Below, one piece after another: positions 15,402-24,291 of a stretch of DNA of 64,000 nt (the first letter of the stretch is position 1; each line of letters opens with the position of its first letter). The position numbers and the translations under genes were made by a program. Source of the DNA: Agromyces sp. SYSU T00194 (GTDB taxonomy: Bacteria > Actinomycetota > Actinomycetes > Actinomycetales > Microbacteriaceae); NCBI RefSeq assembly GCF_040496035.1, contig NZ_JBEPJZ010000002.1:62001-126000 (forward strand), in the 5' to 3' direction. The notes beneath the pieces were generated by a model, which did not search any database, was not told the origin of the DNA, and saw only the letters and a list, made by a program, of their open reading frames with translations.

Positions 15402-15956
15402 ATGAGCGAACTCAGCCGGGGCGACGAGGCGCGGTACGATCTCGGACTGCTCTTCACCGACGGCATGCCGGAGCTCGAGGACGACGGCGGCTACCGCGGA
15501 GCCGTGGCGGCCCGGGCGGCCGGCATCAGCTACCGCCAACTCGACTACTGGGCCCGCACCGAGCTGGTCCAGCCGACCGTGCGCGGCGCCTCGGGGTCGG
15601 GCACCCAGCGCCTCTACGGCTTCCGCGACATCCTGGTCCTGAAGCTGGTCAAGCGACTGCTCGACACCGGCATCTCGCTCCAGCAGATCCGCACCGCCGT
15701 GCAGCAGCTGCGCGAGGCGGGCGTGCACGACCTGGCGCAGACCACGCTCATGAGCGACGGCGCGAGCGTCTACCTCTGCACCTCCGACGACGAGGTCATC
15801 GACCTCGTCAGCCGCGGGCAGGGCGTCTTCGGCATCGCCGTCGGCAAGGTGCTCCGCGAGGTCGAGACCACGCTGGTCGACCTCGACACGAGCCCGGCCG
15901 ACCCGCTCGACGAGCTCGCCGTCCGGCGCGCGACGCGCGAGCGTCGCATCTCCTGA
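15402..15956 (+). CDS. MerR-family regulator (Rv1830-like)
   Basis: A 184-residue protein with a MerR winged helix in its first 110 residues: AVAARAAGISYRQLDYWAR, then a GSGTQRLYGFRD wing and VLKLVKRLLDTGISLQQI. A short effector part follows with SDGASVYLCTSDDEVIDLV. It corresponds to the second MerR gene of the mycobacterial garA locus (Rv1830). There a DUF151 bifunctional-nuclease gene separates the two MerR genes; here only 113 bp of non-coding DNA does. The function of Rv1830-type proteins is poorly known. A GAGGGGCGG sequence lies a few bases before ATG 15402. Confidence 0.88.
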   Translation: MSELSRGDEARYDLGLLFTDGMPELEDDGGYRGAVAARAAGISYRQLDYWARTELVQPTVRGASGSGTQRLYGFRDILVLKLVKRLLDTGISLQQIRTAVQQLREAGVHDLAQTTLMSDGASVYLCTSDDEVIDLVSRGQGVFGIAVGKVLREVETTLVDLDTSPADPLDELAVRRATRERRIS

Positions 15957-15962
15957 CGCGCG

Positions 15963-15976
15963 CGGCGCACGCGCCG
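15963..15976. terminator. Short hairpin between convergent MerR and ParA genes
   Basis: CGGCGC and GCGCCG flank a two-base spacer just after the MerR stop. It is only six base pairs, the loop is tight, and there is no T-tract, so this is a weak candidate. Confidence 0.25.
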
Positions 15977-16044
15977 TCGTCGGCGGTGGTGCGGGGCGGA
16001 TGTCTCGCAGGGGACGCCGCTCCGGGCATCCGGCCGGTTCGGCC

Positions 16045-16857
16045 CTAGCGGGGCAGTTCGGCGTAGTCGCCGATGCGCGCGGTGCGCAGCACGCGGTCGA
16101 GCAGCTGGTCGAAGTGCGCGGCCATCTCCTCGGCGCTCTCGCCGGGCCACATGTGCAGCGGCTTCGCCGCGCCCTGGGCCTGCTGCAGCGAGGTGCGCTC
16201 GGGCAGCTGCGGGGAGAGCACGAGCGGCCCGAACATGTCGCGCAGCTCCTTGATGCGGAACTGGTGCTCGAGCGACTGCACGCGCGTGCGGTTGACGATG
16301 ATGCCGAGTGGCTGCAGCCGGGGGGAGAGGCCGCGACGGATCTCCTCGATCGCGCGCAGGGCGCGGTCGGCGGCCGCCACCGAGAACAGCCCGGGCTCGG
16401 TGACCACGCCGACGCGGTCGCTCGCCGCCCAGGCGGTGCGCGTGAGCGCGTTGAGCGACGGCGCGCAGTCGATCAGCACGAGGTCGTAGTCGCGCTCGAC
16501 GTTGGCGAGCGCCTCCTCGAGCTTCCAGATGTCGCGGATCGACGGATGCGGTCCGTCGAAGTTGATCGCCGACGGGCTGCCGATCATCACGTCGATGGTC
16601 GAGGCGGGGTTCGACTTGGCCCACCCGCTGGGCGCGATCGCCGACCGGACGATCTTCTCCTTGGGGGAGGCGAGCACGTCGGCGACGTTGAGGTGGCCGC
16701 TCGTCTGGATGTCCATGCCGGTCGAGACATCCGACTGCGGGTCGAGGTCGACGACCAGCGTGCTCACGCCGCGAGCGAACGCGGCGGAGGCAAGGCCCAG
16801 CGTGACGGTGGTCTTTCCCACGCCCCCCTTGAGGGAGCTGACGCTGAGTACGTGCAC
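16045..16857 (-). CDS. ParA/Soj-family ATPase
   Basis: A 270-residue P-loop ATPase starting [17 protein letters not shown]. The deviant Walker A motif KGGVGKTT sits at residues 10-17, followed by VVDLDPQSD (Walker A') and LVLIDCAPSLNALT (Walker B). ParA proteins dimerise with ATP, bind DNA or membrane, and position cargo such as chromosomes or protein complexes. No parB gene or obvious partner is beside it, so this is probably an orphan ParA rather than the main chromosome-segregation one. GTG 16857 is preferred: the conserved N-terminus begins there and TAACGT lies seven bases upstream. Divergent from pyc across 76 bp. Confidence 0.88.
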   Translation of the reverse strand: MHVLSVSSLKGGVGKTTVTLGLASAAFARGVSTLVVDLDPQSDVSTGMDIQTSGHLNVADVLASPKEKIVRSAIAPSGWAKSNPASTIDVMIGSPSAINFDGPHPSIRDIWKLEEALANVERDYDLVLIDCAPSLNALTRTAWAASDRVGVVTEPGLFSVAAADRALRAIEEIRRGLSPRLQPLGIIVNRTRVQSLEHQFRIKELRDMFGPLVLSPQLPERTSLQQAQGAAKPLHMWPGESAEEMAAHFDQLLDRVLRTARIGDYAELPR

Positions 16858-16933
16858 GAGCGATACGTTACCGTTAGGACCACTCGAGAACCTAAACGTT
16901 CGCTGTGTCGCGAACCCCGGTCGAAAGGCGTGC

Positions 16934-19900
16934 ATGTTCACGAAGATCTTGGTGGCCAACCGTGGCGAGATCGCGATCCGGGCGTTCCGGGCCGCGTACG
17001 AGCTCGGGGCCAAGACCGTCGCGGTGTTCCCCTACGAGGATCGCAATTCCCTGCATCGCCTGAAGGCCGACGAGGCCTACCAGATCGGCGAGCCGGGGCA
17101 CCCGGTCCGGGCGTACCTGGACGTGTCCGAGATCATCCGCGTCGCCGTCGAATCGGGCGCCGACGCCATCTACCCGGGGTACGGGTTCCTCTCCGAGAAC
17201 CCCGAGCTGGCGCAGGCCGCCGAGGACGCCGGCATCACCTTCATCGGCCCCGGCCGCTCGGTGCTGGAGATGGCGGGCAACAAGGTCACGGCCAAGGAGC
17301 ACGCGATCGCCGCGGGCGTGCCCGTGCTCGCCTCGACCGCGCCGTCGCGCGACGTCGACGAGCTCGTCGCGGGCGCCGAGCAGATCGGCTTCCCGGTCTT
17401 CGCGAAGGCGGTCGCCGGCGGCGGCGGCCGCGGCATGCGCCGGGTCGACGCGCCCGAGGAGCTCCGCGCGGCGCTCGAGGAGGCCATGCGCGAGGCCGAC
17501 AGCGCGTTCGGCGATCCCACGATGTTCATCGAGCAGGCGGTGCTGCGGCCCCGCCACATCGAGGTGCAGGTGCTGGCGGATGCCGGCGGCGAGACCGTGC
17601 ACCTGTTCGAGCGCGACTGCTCCGTGCAGCGCCGCCACCAGAAGGTCATCGAGATCGCGCCCGCACCGAACCTGTCCGACGAGATCCGCCAGCGGCTCTA
17701 CGCCGACGCGATCGCGTTCGCGAAGTCGATCGGGTACGTCAACGCGGGCACCGTCGAGTTCCTCCTCGACACGGCGGGCGAGCGCGCCGGCCAGCACGTC
17801 TTCATCGAGATGAACCCGCGCATCCAGGTCGAGCACACCGTGACCGAGGAGGTCACCGACGTCGACCTCGTGGTCTCGCAGATGCGCATCGCCGCGGGGG
17901 AGCGCCTCGCCCAGCTCGGCCTCTCGCAGGACTCCATCCGGCTGCGCGGCGCCGCCCTGCAGTGCCGCATCACGACCGAGGACCCGACCGCCGGGTTCCG
18001 GCCCGACACCGGCAAGATCACGACCTACCGCTCGCCCGGCGGCGCCGGGATCCGCCTCGACGGCGGCACGATCAACCCGGGGGCGCAGATCAGCCCCCAC
18101 TTCGACTCGATGCTCGCGAAGCTGAGCTGCCGCGGGCGCGACTACCCGGCGGCCGTCGCCCGCGCGAAGCGCGCGCTGGCCGAGTTCCGCATCCGCGGCG
18201 TCTCGACGAACATCCCCTTCCTCCAGGCGGTGCTCGACGACCCCTCGTTCGTCGCGGGCGACCTCAGCACCTCCTTCATCGACGAACGTCCGCAGCTGCT
18301 GCGCGGGCGCGTCTCGAAGGACCGCGGCACCAAGATCATGAACTGGCTCGCCGACGTCACGGTGAACCAGCCGAACGGCGCGGCGCCGACCCTCGTCGCC
18401 CCGGCGGAGAAGCTGCCGGAGATCGACCTGCAGCAGGAGCCGGTCGCCGGTTCGCGCCAGCGGCTGCTCGAACTCGGCCCGGCCGGGTTCGCGTCGGCGC
18501 TGCGGGCGCAGACGGCGCTGGCGGTCACCGAGACGACCTTCCGCGACGCGCACCAGTCGCTCCTCGCGACGCGCGTGCGCACGAAGGACCTGGTGGCGGT
18601 GGCGCCCTACGTCGCCCGCATGACCCCGGAGCTGCTCTCCGTCGAGGCCTGGGGCGGCGCCACCTACGACGTCGCGCTCCGGTTCCTCGGCGAGGACCCG
18701 TGGGAGCGGCTGGCCGCGCTCCGCGAGGCGCTGCCGAACGTCGCCATCCAGATGCTCCTGCGAGGTCGCAACACCGTCGGCTACACGCCGTACCCGACCG
18801 CGGTCACCGACGCGTTCGTGCACGAGGCCGCGGCGACGGGCGTCGACATCTTCCGCATCTTCGACGCCCTGAACGACGTCTCCCAGATGCGTCCCGCGAT
18901 CGACGCGGTGCTCGCCACGGGCAGCTCGGTCGCCGAGGTCGCGCTCTGCTACACGGCCGACCTGCTCGACCCGGCGGAGACGCTGTACACGCTCGACTAC
19001 TACCTCGGCCTGGCCGACGAGATCGTCGAGGCCGGCGCGCACGTGCTCGCCATCAAGGACATGGCGGGCCTGCTCCGCCCGGCGGCGGCCGAGCGCCTCG
19101 TCGGCGCACTCCGGGAGCGGTTCGACCTGCCGGTGCACGTGCACACGCACGACACCGCGGGCGGCCAGCTCGCGACGCTGCTCGCGGCGAGCCGCGCCGG
19201 CGCGGACGCGGTCGACGTGGCCAGCGCGCCCATGGCGGGCACCACCAGCCAGCCCTCCGCCTCCGCGCTCGTGGCGGCGCTCGCCCACACCGAGCGCGAC
19301 ACCGGCATCTCGCTGCGGGCCATCTCCGACCTCGAGCCCTACTGGGAGGCGGTGCGCCGCGTCTACTCGCCGTTCGAGTCCGGCCTGCCCGGACCCACCG
19401 GCCGCGTCTACCGGCACGAGATCCCGGGCGGCCAGCTGTCGAACCTGCGCCAGCAGGCGATCGCGCTCGGCCTCGCCGACGACTTCGAGCTGATCGAGGA
19501 CATGTACGCGGCCGCGAACGAGATCCTCGGCCGCGTGCCGAAGGTCACGCCCTCGTCGAAGGTGGTCGGCGACCTCGCTCTGCACCTGGCTGCGGTGAAG
19601 GCCGACCCGGCCGACTTCGAGGCGAACCCCGAGCGCTACGACATCCCCGACTCGGTGGTCGGCTTCATGGCGGGCGAGCTGGGCGACCTGCCCGGCGGAT
19701 GGCCGGAGCCGTTCCGGAGCAAGGTGCTCGCCGGGCGCGACGTGCGCATCGGCGTCGCGGAGCTCACCGACGAGGAGCGTGCCGCGCTCGACGCGGGCGG
19801 CGACGAACGGCGCGCCATGCTGAACCAGCTGCTCTTCCCGGCGCCGACGCGCCAGTTCGAGCAGATCCGCGAGCTGTTCGGCGACCTGTCCGTCGTCGAC

Positions 19901-20338
19901 ACGCTCGACTACCTGTACGGGCTCCAGCCCGGCAGCGAGCACATGATCGAGATGGAGCGCGGCGTGCGGCTGTACGCGGGCCTCGAGGCGATCGGCGAGG
20001 TCGACGAGAAGGGCATGCGCACCGTCATGACCACGCTCAACGGCCAGCTGCGCCCGGTGTTCGTGCGCGACCGCAGCGTGGTCGTGGAGACGCGTGCGGC
20101 GGAGAAGGCGGATGCCTCGCAGCCCGGCCACATCGCCGCGCCGTTCTCCGGCGTGGTGACGCTGCAGGTCGAGGAGGGGGCCGAGGTGGCCCCGGGCCAG
20201 GCGGTGGCTTCGATCGAGGCGATGAAGATGGAGGCCGGCATCACCTCTCCGGTCGCCGGCGTCGTCGAGCGCCTCGCCGTGCCGCGCACGCAGCAGGTGG
20301 AGGCCGGCGACCTCATCGTCGTCGTGCGACCACGATAG
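16934..20338 (+). CDS. pyc: Pyruvate carboxylase
   Basis: A 1134-residue biotin enzyme of standard length. The biotin carboxylase part begins MFTKILVANRGEIAIRAFRA and holds the ATP-grasp glycine loop GGGGRGMRRV near residue 160. The carboxyltransferase part begins TETTFRDAHQSLLATRVRTK near residue 531. The C-terminal carrier domain has EAMKMEAG with the biotinylated lysine K1098. It carboxylates pyruvate to oxaloacetate with bicarbonate and ATP, refilling the citric-acid cycle. A GAAAGG ribosome-binding site precedes ATG 16934. The flanking genes on both sides encode ParA-type ATPases, an arrangement with no obvious metabolic reason. Confidence 0.97.
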   Translation: MFTKILVANRGEIAIRAFRAAYELGAKTVAVFPYEDRNSLHRLKADEAYQIGEPGHPVRAYLDVSEIIRVAVESGADAIYPGYGFLSENPELAQAAEDAGITFIGPGRSVLEMAGNKVTAKEHAIAAGVPVLASTAPSRDVDELVAGAEQIGFPVFAKAVAGGGGRGMRRVDAPEELRAALEEAMREADSAFGDPTMFIEQAVLRPRHIEVQVLADAGGETVHLFERDCSVQRRHQKVIEIAPAPNLSDEIRQRLYADAIAFAKSIGYVNAGTVEFLLDTAGERAGQHVFIEMNPRIQVEHTVTEEVTDVDLVVSQMRIAAGERLAQLGLSQDSIRLRGAALQCRITTEDPTAGFRPDTGKITTYRSPGGAGIRLDGGTINPGAQISPHFDSMLAKLSCRGRDYPAAVARAKRALAEFRIRGVSTNIPFLQAVLDDPSFVAGDLSTSFIDERPQLLRGRVSKDRGTKIMNWLADVTVNQPNGAAPTLVAPAEKLPEIDLQQEPVAGSRQRLLELGPAGFASALRAQTALAVTETTFRDAHQSLLATRVRTKDLVAVAPYVARMTPELLSVEAWGGATYDVALRFLGEDPWERLAALREALPNVAIQMLLRGRNTVGYTPYPTAVTDAFVHEAAATGVDIFRIFDALNDVSQMRPAIDAVLATGSSVAEVALCYTADLLDPAETLYTLDYYLGLADEIVEAGAHVLAIKDMAGLLRPAAAERLVGALRERFDLPVHVHTHDTAGGQLATLLAASRAGADAVDVASAPMAGTTSQPSASALVAALAHTERDTGISLRAISDLEPYWEAVRRVYSPFESGLPGPTGRVYRHEIPGGQLSNLRQQAIALGLADDFELIEDMYAAANEILGRVPKVTPSSKVVGDLALHLAAVKADPADFEANPERYDIPDSVVGFMAGELGDLPGGWPEPFRSKVLAGRDVRIGVAELTDEERAALDAGGDERRAMLNQLLFPAPTRQFEQIRELFGDLSVVDTLDYLYGLQPGSEHMIEMERGVRLYAGLEAIGEVDEKGMRTVMTTLNGQLRPVFVRDRSVVVETRAAEKADASQPGHIAAPFSGVVTLQVEEGAEVAPGQAVASIEAMKMEAGITSPVAGVVERLAVPRTQQVEAGDLIVVVRPR

Positions 20339-20374
20339 GCTGAGCCGAAGACCACGGTGACGAGAGGGGGAGCG

Positions 20375-21733
20375 GTGGCTGACGACCGGAGCGAACAGGA
20401 GACCGGCCGCGGGGGGAGCGGCGGTGACTACCGCACGGGCGTGTCGACGCGCACCGGGGCGCACTCGTCCCGCCTGCCCGAGCGGCTCACGATCCAGGTG
20501 GACCTGCCGCCGGCGCCCGTGCGCGAGGTCCCCGAGGACGAGGCCGCGGTGGCGATCGACGACGTGACCGTCAACCCGGGAGAACTCGAGGGACGCGCCA
20601 CGCCGACGCACTCCATCCCGCTCGCGGCCATCGACGGGTCGGGTCGGCCAGCCATCCGCGACTCGTCGCCGTACCGTGCCCTGCTCGCCGCCGACGAGCG
20701 GCGCGAGCGCGAGCGCGACCGCGCGGTGGTGGCCGCCCAGGACGCCGATGAGCCGGGAGAACTCGAGCCCGCGACCCCGGTGAACCTCCCCGAGACCTCG
20801 GAGTCGCTGACGCCCGACCGCCTCATCGACACGCACCGCGCGGGCCGCCCGGCCCCGCAGGGCGGGTTGCACCGCTTCCTCTACGAGGCGTCGTTCCACA
20901 CCATCAACCTCGGCGACTCGGCGAAGGTCCGCGCGCACAAGGCGATGAACGCGCGCATCCAGCGCCGGTTCGAGGGCGGTGCGCGCTTCGTCCCGGTGCT
21001 GACGCGCAAGGGCGGTGTCGGCAAGACCACCGTGACGACGCTGCTCGGCATGGCACTCGCGAACGCACGCGAGGACCGCGTGATCGCGATCGACGCGAAC
21101 CCCGACCGCGGCACGCTCGCGGAGCGCGTCGACCGGCAGACCCGCGAGACGGTGCGCGACGTGGTCGGCAAGGCGTCGACGATCGGCGGCTACACCGACT
21201 TCTCGCGCTTCGTCTCGCGCGACGGCACGCGCCTGGACATCCTCGCGTCCGACACCGACCCGAACCTGTCCGAGGCGTTCGACGACAACGACTACAACGT
21301 GGTCGCGAACCTCGCCGCCCGGTACTACTCCATGGTGCTGACCGACTGCGGCACCGGCATCGTCCACTCGGTCATGCGGGCGACGCTGCAGCGCGCCGAT
21401 GCGATCGTGGTCGTCTCGGGCGGCAGCGTCGACGAGGCGCGCCTCGCGTCCGAGACGCTCACCTGGCTCGAGTCCAACGGCTTCGGCGACCTGGTGAAGA
21501 ACGCGGTCGTCGCGATCAACCTGGCGACGCAGGGCACGCACCTCGTGAAGGTCGACGAGATCGAGGCGCACTTCCAGTCGCGCGTGCGCGAGATCGTGCG
21601 CATCCCCTACGACCCGCAGCTCGCCGCCGGATCCGTCGTGCACTGGGACCAGCTGCGCCCGATCACCCGCGAGGCCGCGCGCGAGCTCGCGGCGCTGGTG
21701 GTCGAGGGCATCCCCGAAGAGCGGGTACGCTGA
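20375..21733 (+). CDS. MinD/ParA-like ATPase with long disordered N-terminus
   Basis: A 452-residue protein. Residues 1 to about 190 are rich in Pro, Glu, Arg and Asp and look disordered. The C-terminal ATPase has [17 protein letters not shown] (deviant Walker A near residue 213), [14 protein letters not shown] and [18 protein letters not shown] as the Walker B region. The pattern is close to MinD-like ATPases such as EspI of mycobacterial type VII loci, but no ESX genes are here. The target is unknown; membrane or cell-pole recruitment through the N-terminus is conceivable. GTG 20375 follows a strong GAGAGGGGGAG sequence. The start lies 36 bp after pyc, so cotranscription is likely. Confidence 0.83.
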   Translation: MADDRSEQETGRGGSGGDYRTGVSTRTGAHSSRLPERLTIQVDLPPAPVREVPEDEAAVAIDDVTVNPGELEGRATPTHSIPLAAIDGSGRPAIRDSSPYRALLAADERRERERDRAVVAAQDADEPGELEPATPVNLPETSESLTPDRLIDTHRAGRPAPQGGLHRFLYEASFHTINLGDSAKVRAHKAMNARIQRRFEGGARFVPVLTRKGGVGKTTVTTLLGMALANAREDRVIAIDANPDRGTLAERVDRQTRETVRDVVGKASTIGGYTDFSRFVSRDGTRLDILASDTDPNLSEAFDDNDYNVVANLAARYYSMVLTDCGTGIVHSVMRATLQRADAIVVVSGGSVDEARLASETLTWLESNGFGDLVKNAVVAINLATQGTHLVKVDEIEAHFQSRVREIVRIPYDPQLAAGSVVHWDQLRPITREAARELAALVVEGIPEERVR

Positions 21734-21738
21734 CCCGA

Positions 21739-22230
21739 GTGTCCGAGCGTCCCATCCGCCTCTTCGGCGATCCCGTCCTGAAGTCCGCCTCCGCGCCCAT
21801 CGAGACGATCGACGACGGCGTCCGCGCCCTCGTGGCCGACCTGCTCGACAGCGTCCGGCTGCCCGGGCGAGCCGGCGTCGCCGCGCCGCAGATCGGCGTG
21901 AACCTGCGCGCCTTCAGCTACAACGTCGACGGCGAGGTGGGCTACGTGCTGAATCCCGAGCTCGTGGAGGTGCGCGGCGAGCCCGAGCTCGTGGGCGAGG
22001 GGTGCCTCTCGGTTCCCGGGCTGTGGCACGACACGCCGCGGCACCCGTGGGCGCGCGTGCGCGGCATCGACCTCGACGGGGCGCCGATCACCATCGAGGG
22101 CGAGGGCGTGCTCGCGCAGGCGCTCCAGCACGAGACCGACCACCTCGACGGCATCCTCTACCTCGATCGACTGGAGAAGGACGAGCGGCGCGTCGCGATG
22201 CGCGAGGTCCGCGAGTCCGACTGGTTCTGA
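21739..22230 (+). CDS. def: Peptide deformylase
   Basis: A 163-residue metalloenzyme with the three family motifs: [16 protein letters not shown] (C89) and QHETDHLDG (H131, E132, H135), which hold the catalytic Fe or Zn. It removes the formyl group from nascent proteins. In motif 1 the usual GxGLAAPQ reads GRAGVAAPQ, a modest variation that keeps the glutamine. TACGCT lies seven bases before GTG 21739, so the gene may have its own leaderless promoter although it follows the MinD-like gene by only five bases. A 25-bp hairpin lies downstream. Confidence 0.95.
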   Translation: MSERPIRLFGDPVLKSASAPIETIDDGVRALVADLLDSVRLPGRAGVAAPQIGVNLRAFSYNVDGEVGYVLNPELVEVRGEPELVGEGCLSVPGLWHDTPRHPWARVRGIDLDGAPITIEGEGVLAQALQHETDHLDGILYLDRLEKDERRVAMREVRESDWF

Positions 22231-22251
22231 CCCGCGCCCGGCCACGCCGGT

Positions 22252-22304
22252 ACGAGACGACGGATGCCCCGGGCCGCAGCGGCCCGGGGCATCCGTCGTC
22301 TCGT
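22252..22304. terminator. Bidirectional terminator: perfect 25-bp hairpin
   Basis: Bases 22252-22276 are perfectly complementary to 22280-22304 around a three-base loop (CAG). It fills most of the 78-bp space between the convergent def and acyl-CoA synthetase genes and ends four bases from the latter's stop. There is no T-tract on either side, but a stem this long and GC-rich is hard to explain except as a terminator or transcript-end stabiliser serving both genes. The stem contains the heptamer GGATGCC and its complement. Confidence 0.85.
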
Positions 22305-22308
22305 GCGA

Positions 22309-24144
22309 TCAGCCCGCGATCGAGTGCCCCTCGGTCATGGGCGCCGACGTCGTGAGGTAGAGCCCCTCGATCTCGTCCGCGAAGTCGGAGACGATGACGT
22401 TGCGCTTGATGCTGAGCTTCGGCGTGAGGTGGCCGCTGTCCTCGGTGAACTCCGTCGGGAGGATCACGAACTTGCGGATCGACTCGGCGCGGGAGACCGT
22501 CTCGTTCGCCGCGTCGATCGAGCGCTGCACCTCGGCGAGCACGGCCGGGTTGGTCGCCGCCTCGTCGATGCTCATGCCGGCGTCCTCGCCGTGGTTGTTG
22601 AGCCAGACGGGCAGCATCTCGGGGTCGAGCGTCACCAGCGCCGAGATGAACGGCTTCTGGTCGCCGACCACCACGACCTGGCCGATCAGCGGGTTGGCGC
22701 GGATCGGGTCCTCGAGCGCCGCGGGCGCCACGTTCTTGCCGCCCGCGGTGACGATGATCTCCTTCTTGCGGCCGGTGATGGTGAGGAACCCGTCGTCGTC
22801 CATGGCGCCGAGGTCGCCGGTCTTGAACCACTCGCCGTCGAAGGTCTCGGCGGTCGCCTCGGGGTTCTTCCAGTACTCCTTGAAGACGTTGATGCCCCTG
22901 ACCTGGATCTCGCCGTCATCGGCGAGGCGCACGGAGACGCCCGGCAGGGCCGGCCCGACGGTGCCGATCTTCGACTTGTGGGCGAGGTTCACGGTCGCCG
23001 GGGCGGTGGTCTCGGTGAGGCCGTAGCCCTCGAGGATCGTGATGCCGAGCGCGTGGTAGAAGTGGCCGAGCCGCGCGCCGAGCGGTGCGGAGCCGGAGAC
23101 GGCGTACTTCACGTTGCCGCCCATCGCCGCGCGCAGCTTGCTCAGCACGAGGCGGTCGAGCACCGCGAACTTCAGGCGCAGGCCGAACGGCACCGAGCCG
23201 GCCTCCTGCGCCTTCGAGTAGGCGACGGCGGTGTCGGCGGCGGCGCGGAAGATCTTGCCCTTGCCGCCCGACTCCGCCTTCTGCTCGGAGACGTTGTAGA
23301 CCTTCTCGAACACACGGGGCACCGCGAGCAGGAACGTCGGCTTGAACGAGCCGAGCGCGGGCAGCAGCTGCTTCGTGTCGGGCTGGTGGCCGACGCGCAC
23401 GCCGGCGTGCACGCACAGCACGGCGATGAAGCGGGCGAACACGTGCGCGGTGGTGATGAACAGCACGGTCGACGCGCCGTTCGGGTCGAGCACGACCTCC
23501 TCGAGCGCGACCGCGGCGTTGCGGGAGAGCTCGACGAAGTTGGAGTGGGTCAGCACGCAGCCCTTGGGACGCCCCGTCGATCCGGACGTGTAGATGAGCG
23601 TGGCGATGTCGTCGCCGTTCGCGATGTTGCGCCGGCGCTCGATCTCCTCGTCGCTCACGCCGGTGCCGCCGGCGACGAGCTTGTCGAGGTCGCCCAGGTC
23701 GATCTGCCAGACCGAGCGGATGTCGGGGAGCTCCGGGTGGACCTCGTCGAATCGCGCGAAGTGGTCGGCCGTCTCGACGATCACGGCGATCGCACCCGAG
23801 TCGCCGAGGTTCCACTTCACCTGGCTGGGCGAGCTGGTCTCGTAGACGGGCACGAGCACGCCTCCGGCGAACCACATCGCGAAGTCGATGAGGGTCCACT
23901 CGTAGCGCGTCTTGCACATCAGGCCGACCTTGTCGCCGGGCTCGATGCCGGCGGCGACGAAGCCCTTCGCGAGTGCGATGACCTGGTCGTAGAACTCGCG
24001 GGTGGTCACCGGCTCCCAGGCGCCGTCCTTCGGCAACGAGAACAGCACCGAGTCGGGGGTCTCGGCCACCCGGTCGACCAGCAGGTCGGTGGCGTTCGCG
24101 CCGGGATCGGCCGGTACGAGGGCGGGCGAATCGAATTGGATCAC
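22309..24144 (-). CDS. Long-chain acyl-CoA synthetase (AMP-forming)
   Basis: A 611-residue ANL-superfamily enzyme. It has the phosphate-binding loop TLIYTSGSTGRPKGCVLTHS, the adenine-site motif ILEGYGLTETTAP, WFKTGDLG and GRKKEIIVTAGGKNVAP, the hinge and the start of the C-terminal lid. The catalytic lysine region near the C-terminus reads LTPKLSIKR. It activates fatty acids as acyl-CoA for degradation or lipid synthesis and resembles the FadD15 group. The GTG at 24144 follows GAAGGAG and starts the conserved part (VIQFDSPALV); upstream in-frame codons run into the promoter region. Divergent from a ROK kinase gene. Confidence 0.93.
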   Translation of the reverse strand: MIQFDSPALVPADPGANATDLLVDRVAETPDSVLFSLPKDGAWEPVTTREFYDQVIALAKGFVAAGIEPGDKVGLMCKTRYEWTLIDFAMWFAGGVLVPVYETSSPSQVKWNLGDSGAIAVIVETADHFARFDEVHPELPDIRSVWQIDLGDLDKLVAGGTGVSDEEIERRRNIANGDDIATLIYTSGSTGRPKGCVLTHSNFVELSRNAAVALEEVVLDPNGASTVLFITTAHVFARFIAVLCVHAGVRVGHQPDTKQLLPALGSFKPTFLLAVPRVFEKVYNVSEQKAESGGKGKIFRAAADTAVAYSKAQEAGSVPFGLRLKFAVLDRLVLSKLRAAMGGNVKYAVSGSAPLGARLGHFYHALGITILEGYGLTETTAPATVNLAHKSKIGTVGPALPGVSVRLADDGEIQVRGINVFKEYWKNPEATAETFDGEWFKTGDLGAMDDDGFLTITGRKKEIIVTAGGKNVAPAALEDPIRANPLIGQVVVVGDQKPFISALVTLDPEMLPVWLNNHGEDAGMSIDEAATNPAVLAEVQRSIDAANETVSRAESIRKFVILPTEFTEDSGHLTPKLSIKRNVIVSDFADEIEGLYLTTSAPMTEGHSIAG

Positions 24145-24203
24145 GGTAGCTCCTTCGGCACCGGTGAGTGCGCGCCCGCCGGGTCGGCGGGTCGTCGCAC
24201 GGC

Positions 24204-24235
24204 AGCAATCATTCACTACACTCTAGTTCAGCGTT
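24204..24235. promoter_or_regulatory. AT-rich divergent promoter region of acyl-CoA synthetase and ROK genes
   Basis: The 147 bp between the two divergent starts contains one conspicuously AT-richer patch with TACACT on the plus strand and TAGAGT on the minus strand, overlapping -10-like hexamers for the two directions. The core ACTA-CACTC-TAGT is an imperfect dyad that a regulator might use. Exact transcription starts cannot be set from sequence. Confidence 0.4.
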
Positions 24236-24291
24236 CCTGCGGACACACCGGGATCGCGACCTCTCCACATCCCGGCGAAAGGCGCATCGGC

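Noticed and set aside
16045..16857. Chromosomal parAB locus near the origin
   Set aside because: There is no parB, no parS-like palindrome noticed, and no dnaA/gidB neighbourhood. The gene is more likely an orphan ParA.
16892..21643. A 1583-codon open frame on the minus strand opposite pyc and the MinD-like gene
   Set aside because: It is a by-product of high GC and of the sense-strand codon pattern. Its translation is rich in R, G, V, D and L without family motifs, while the opposite strand encodes full, conserved proteins.
20375..21733. ESX/type VII secretion component (EspI)
   Set aside because: Similarity is limited to the ATPase and general layout; no EccC, WXG100 or PE/PPE genes lie nearby.
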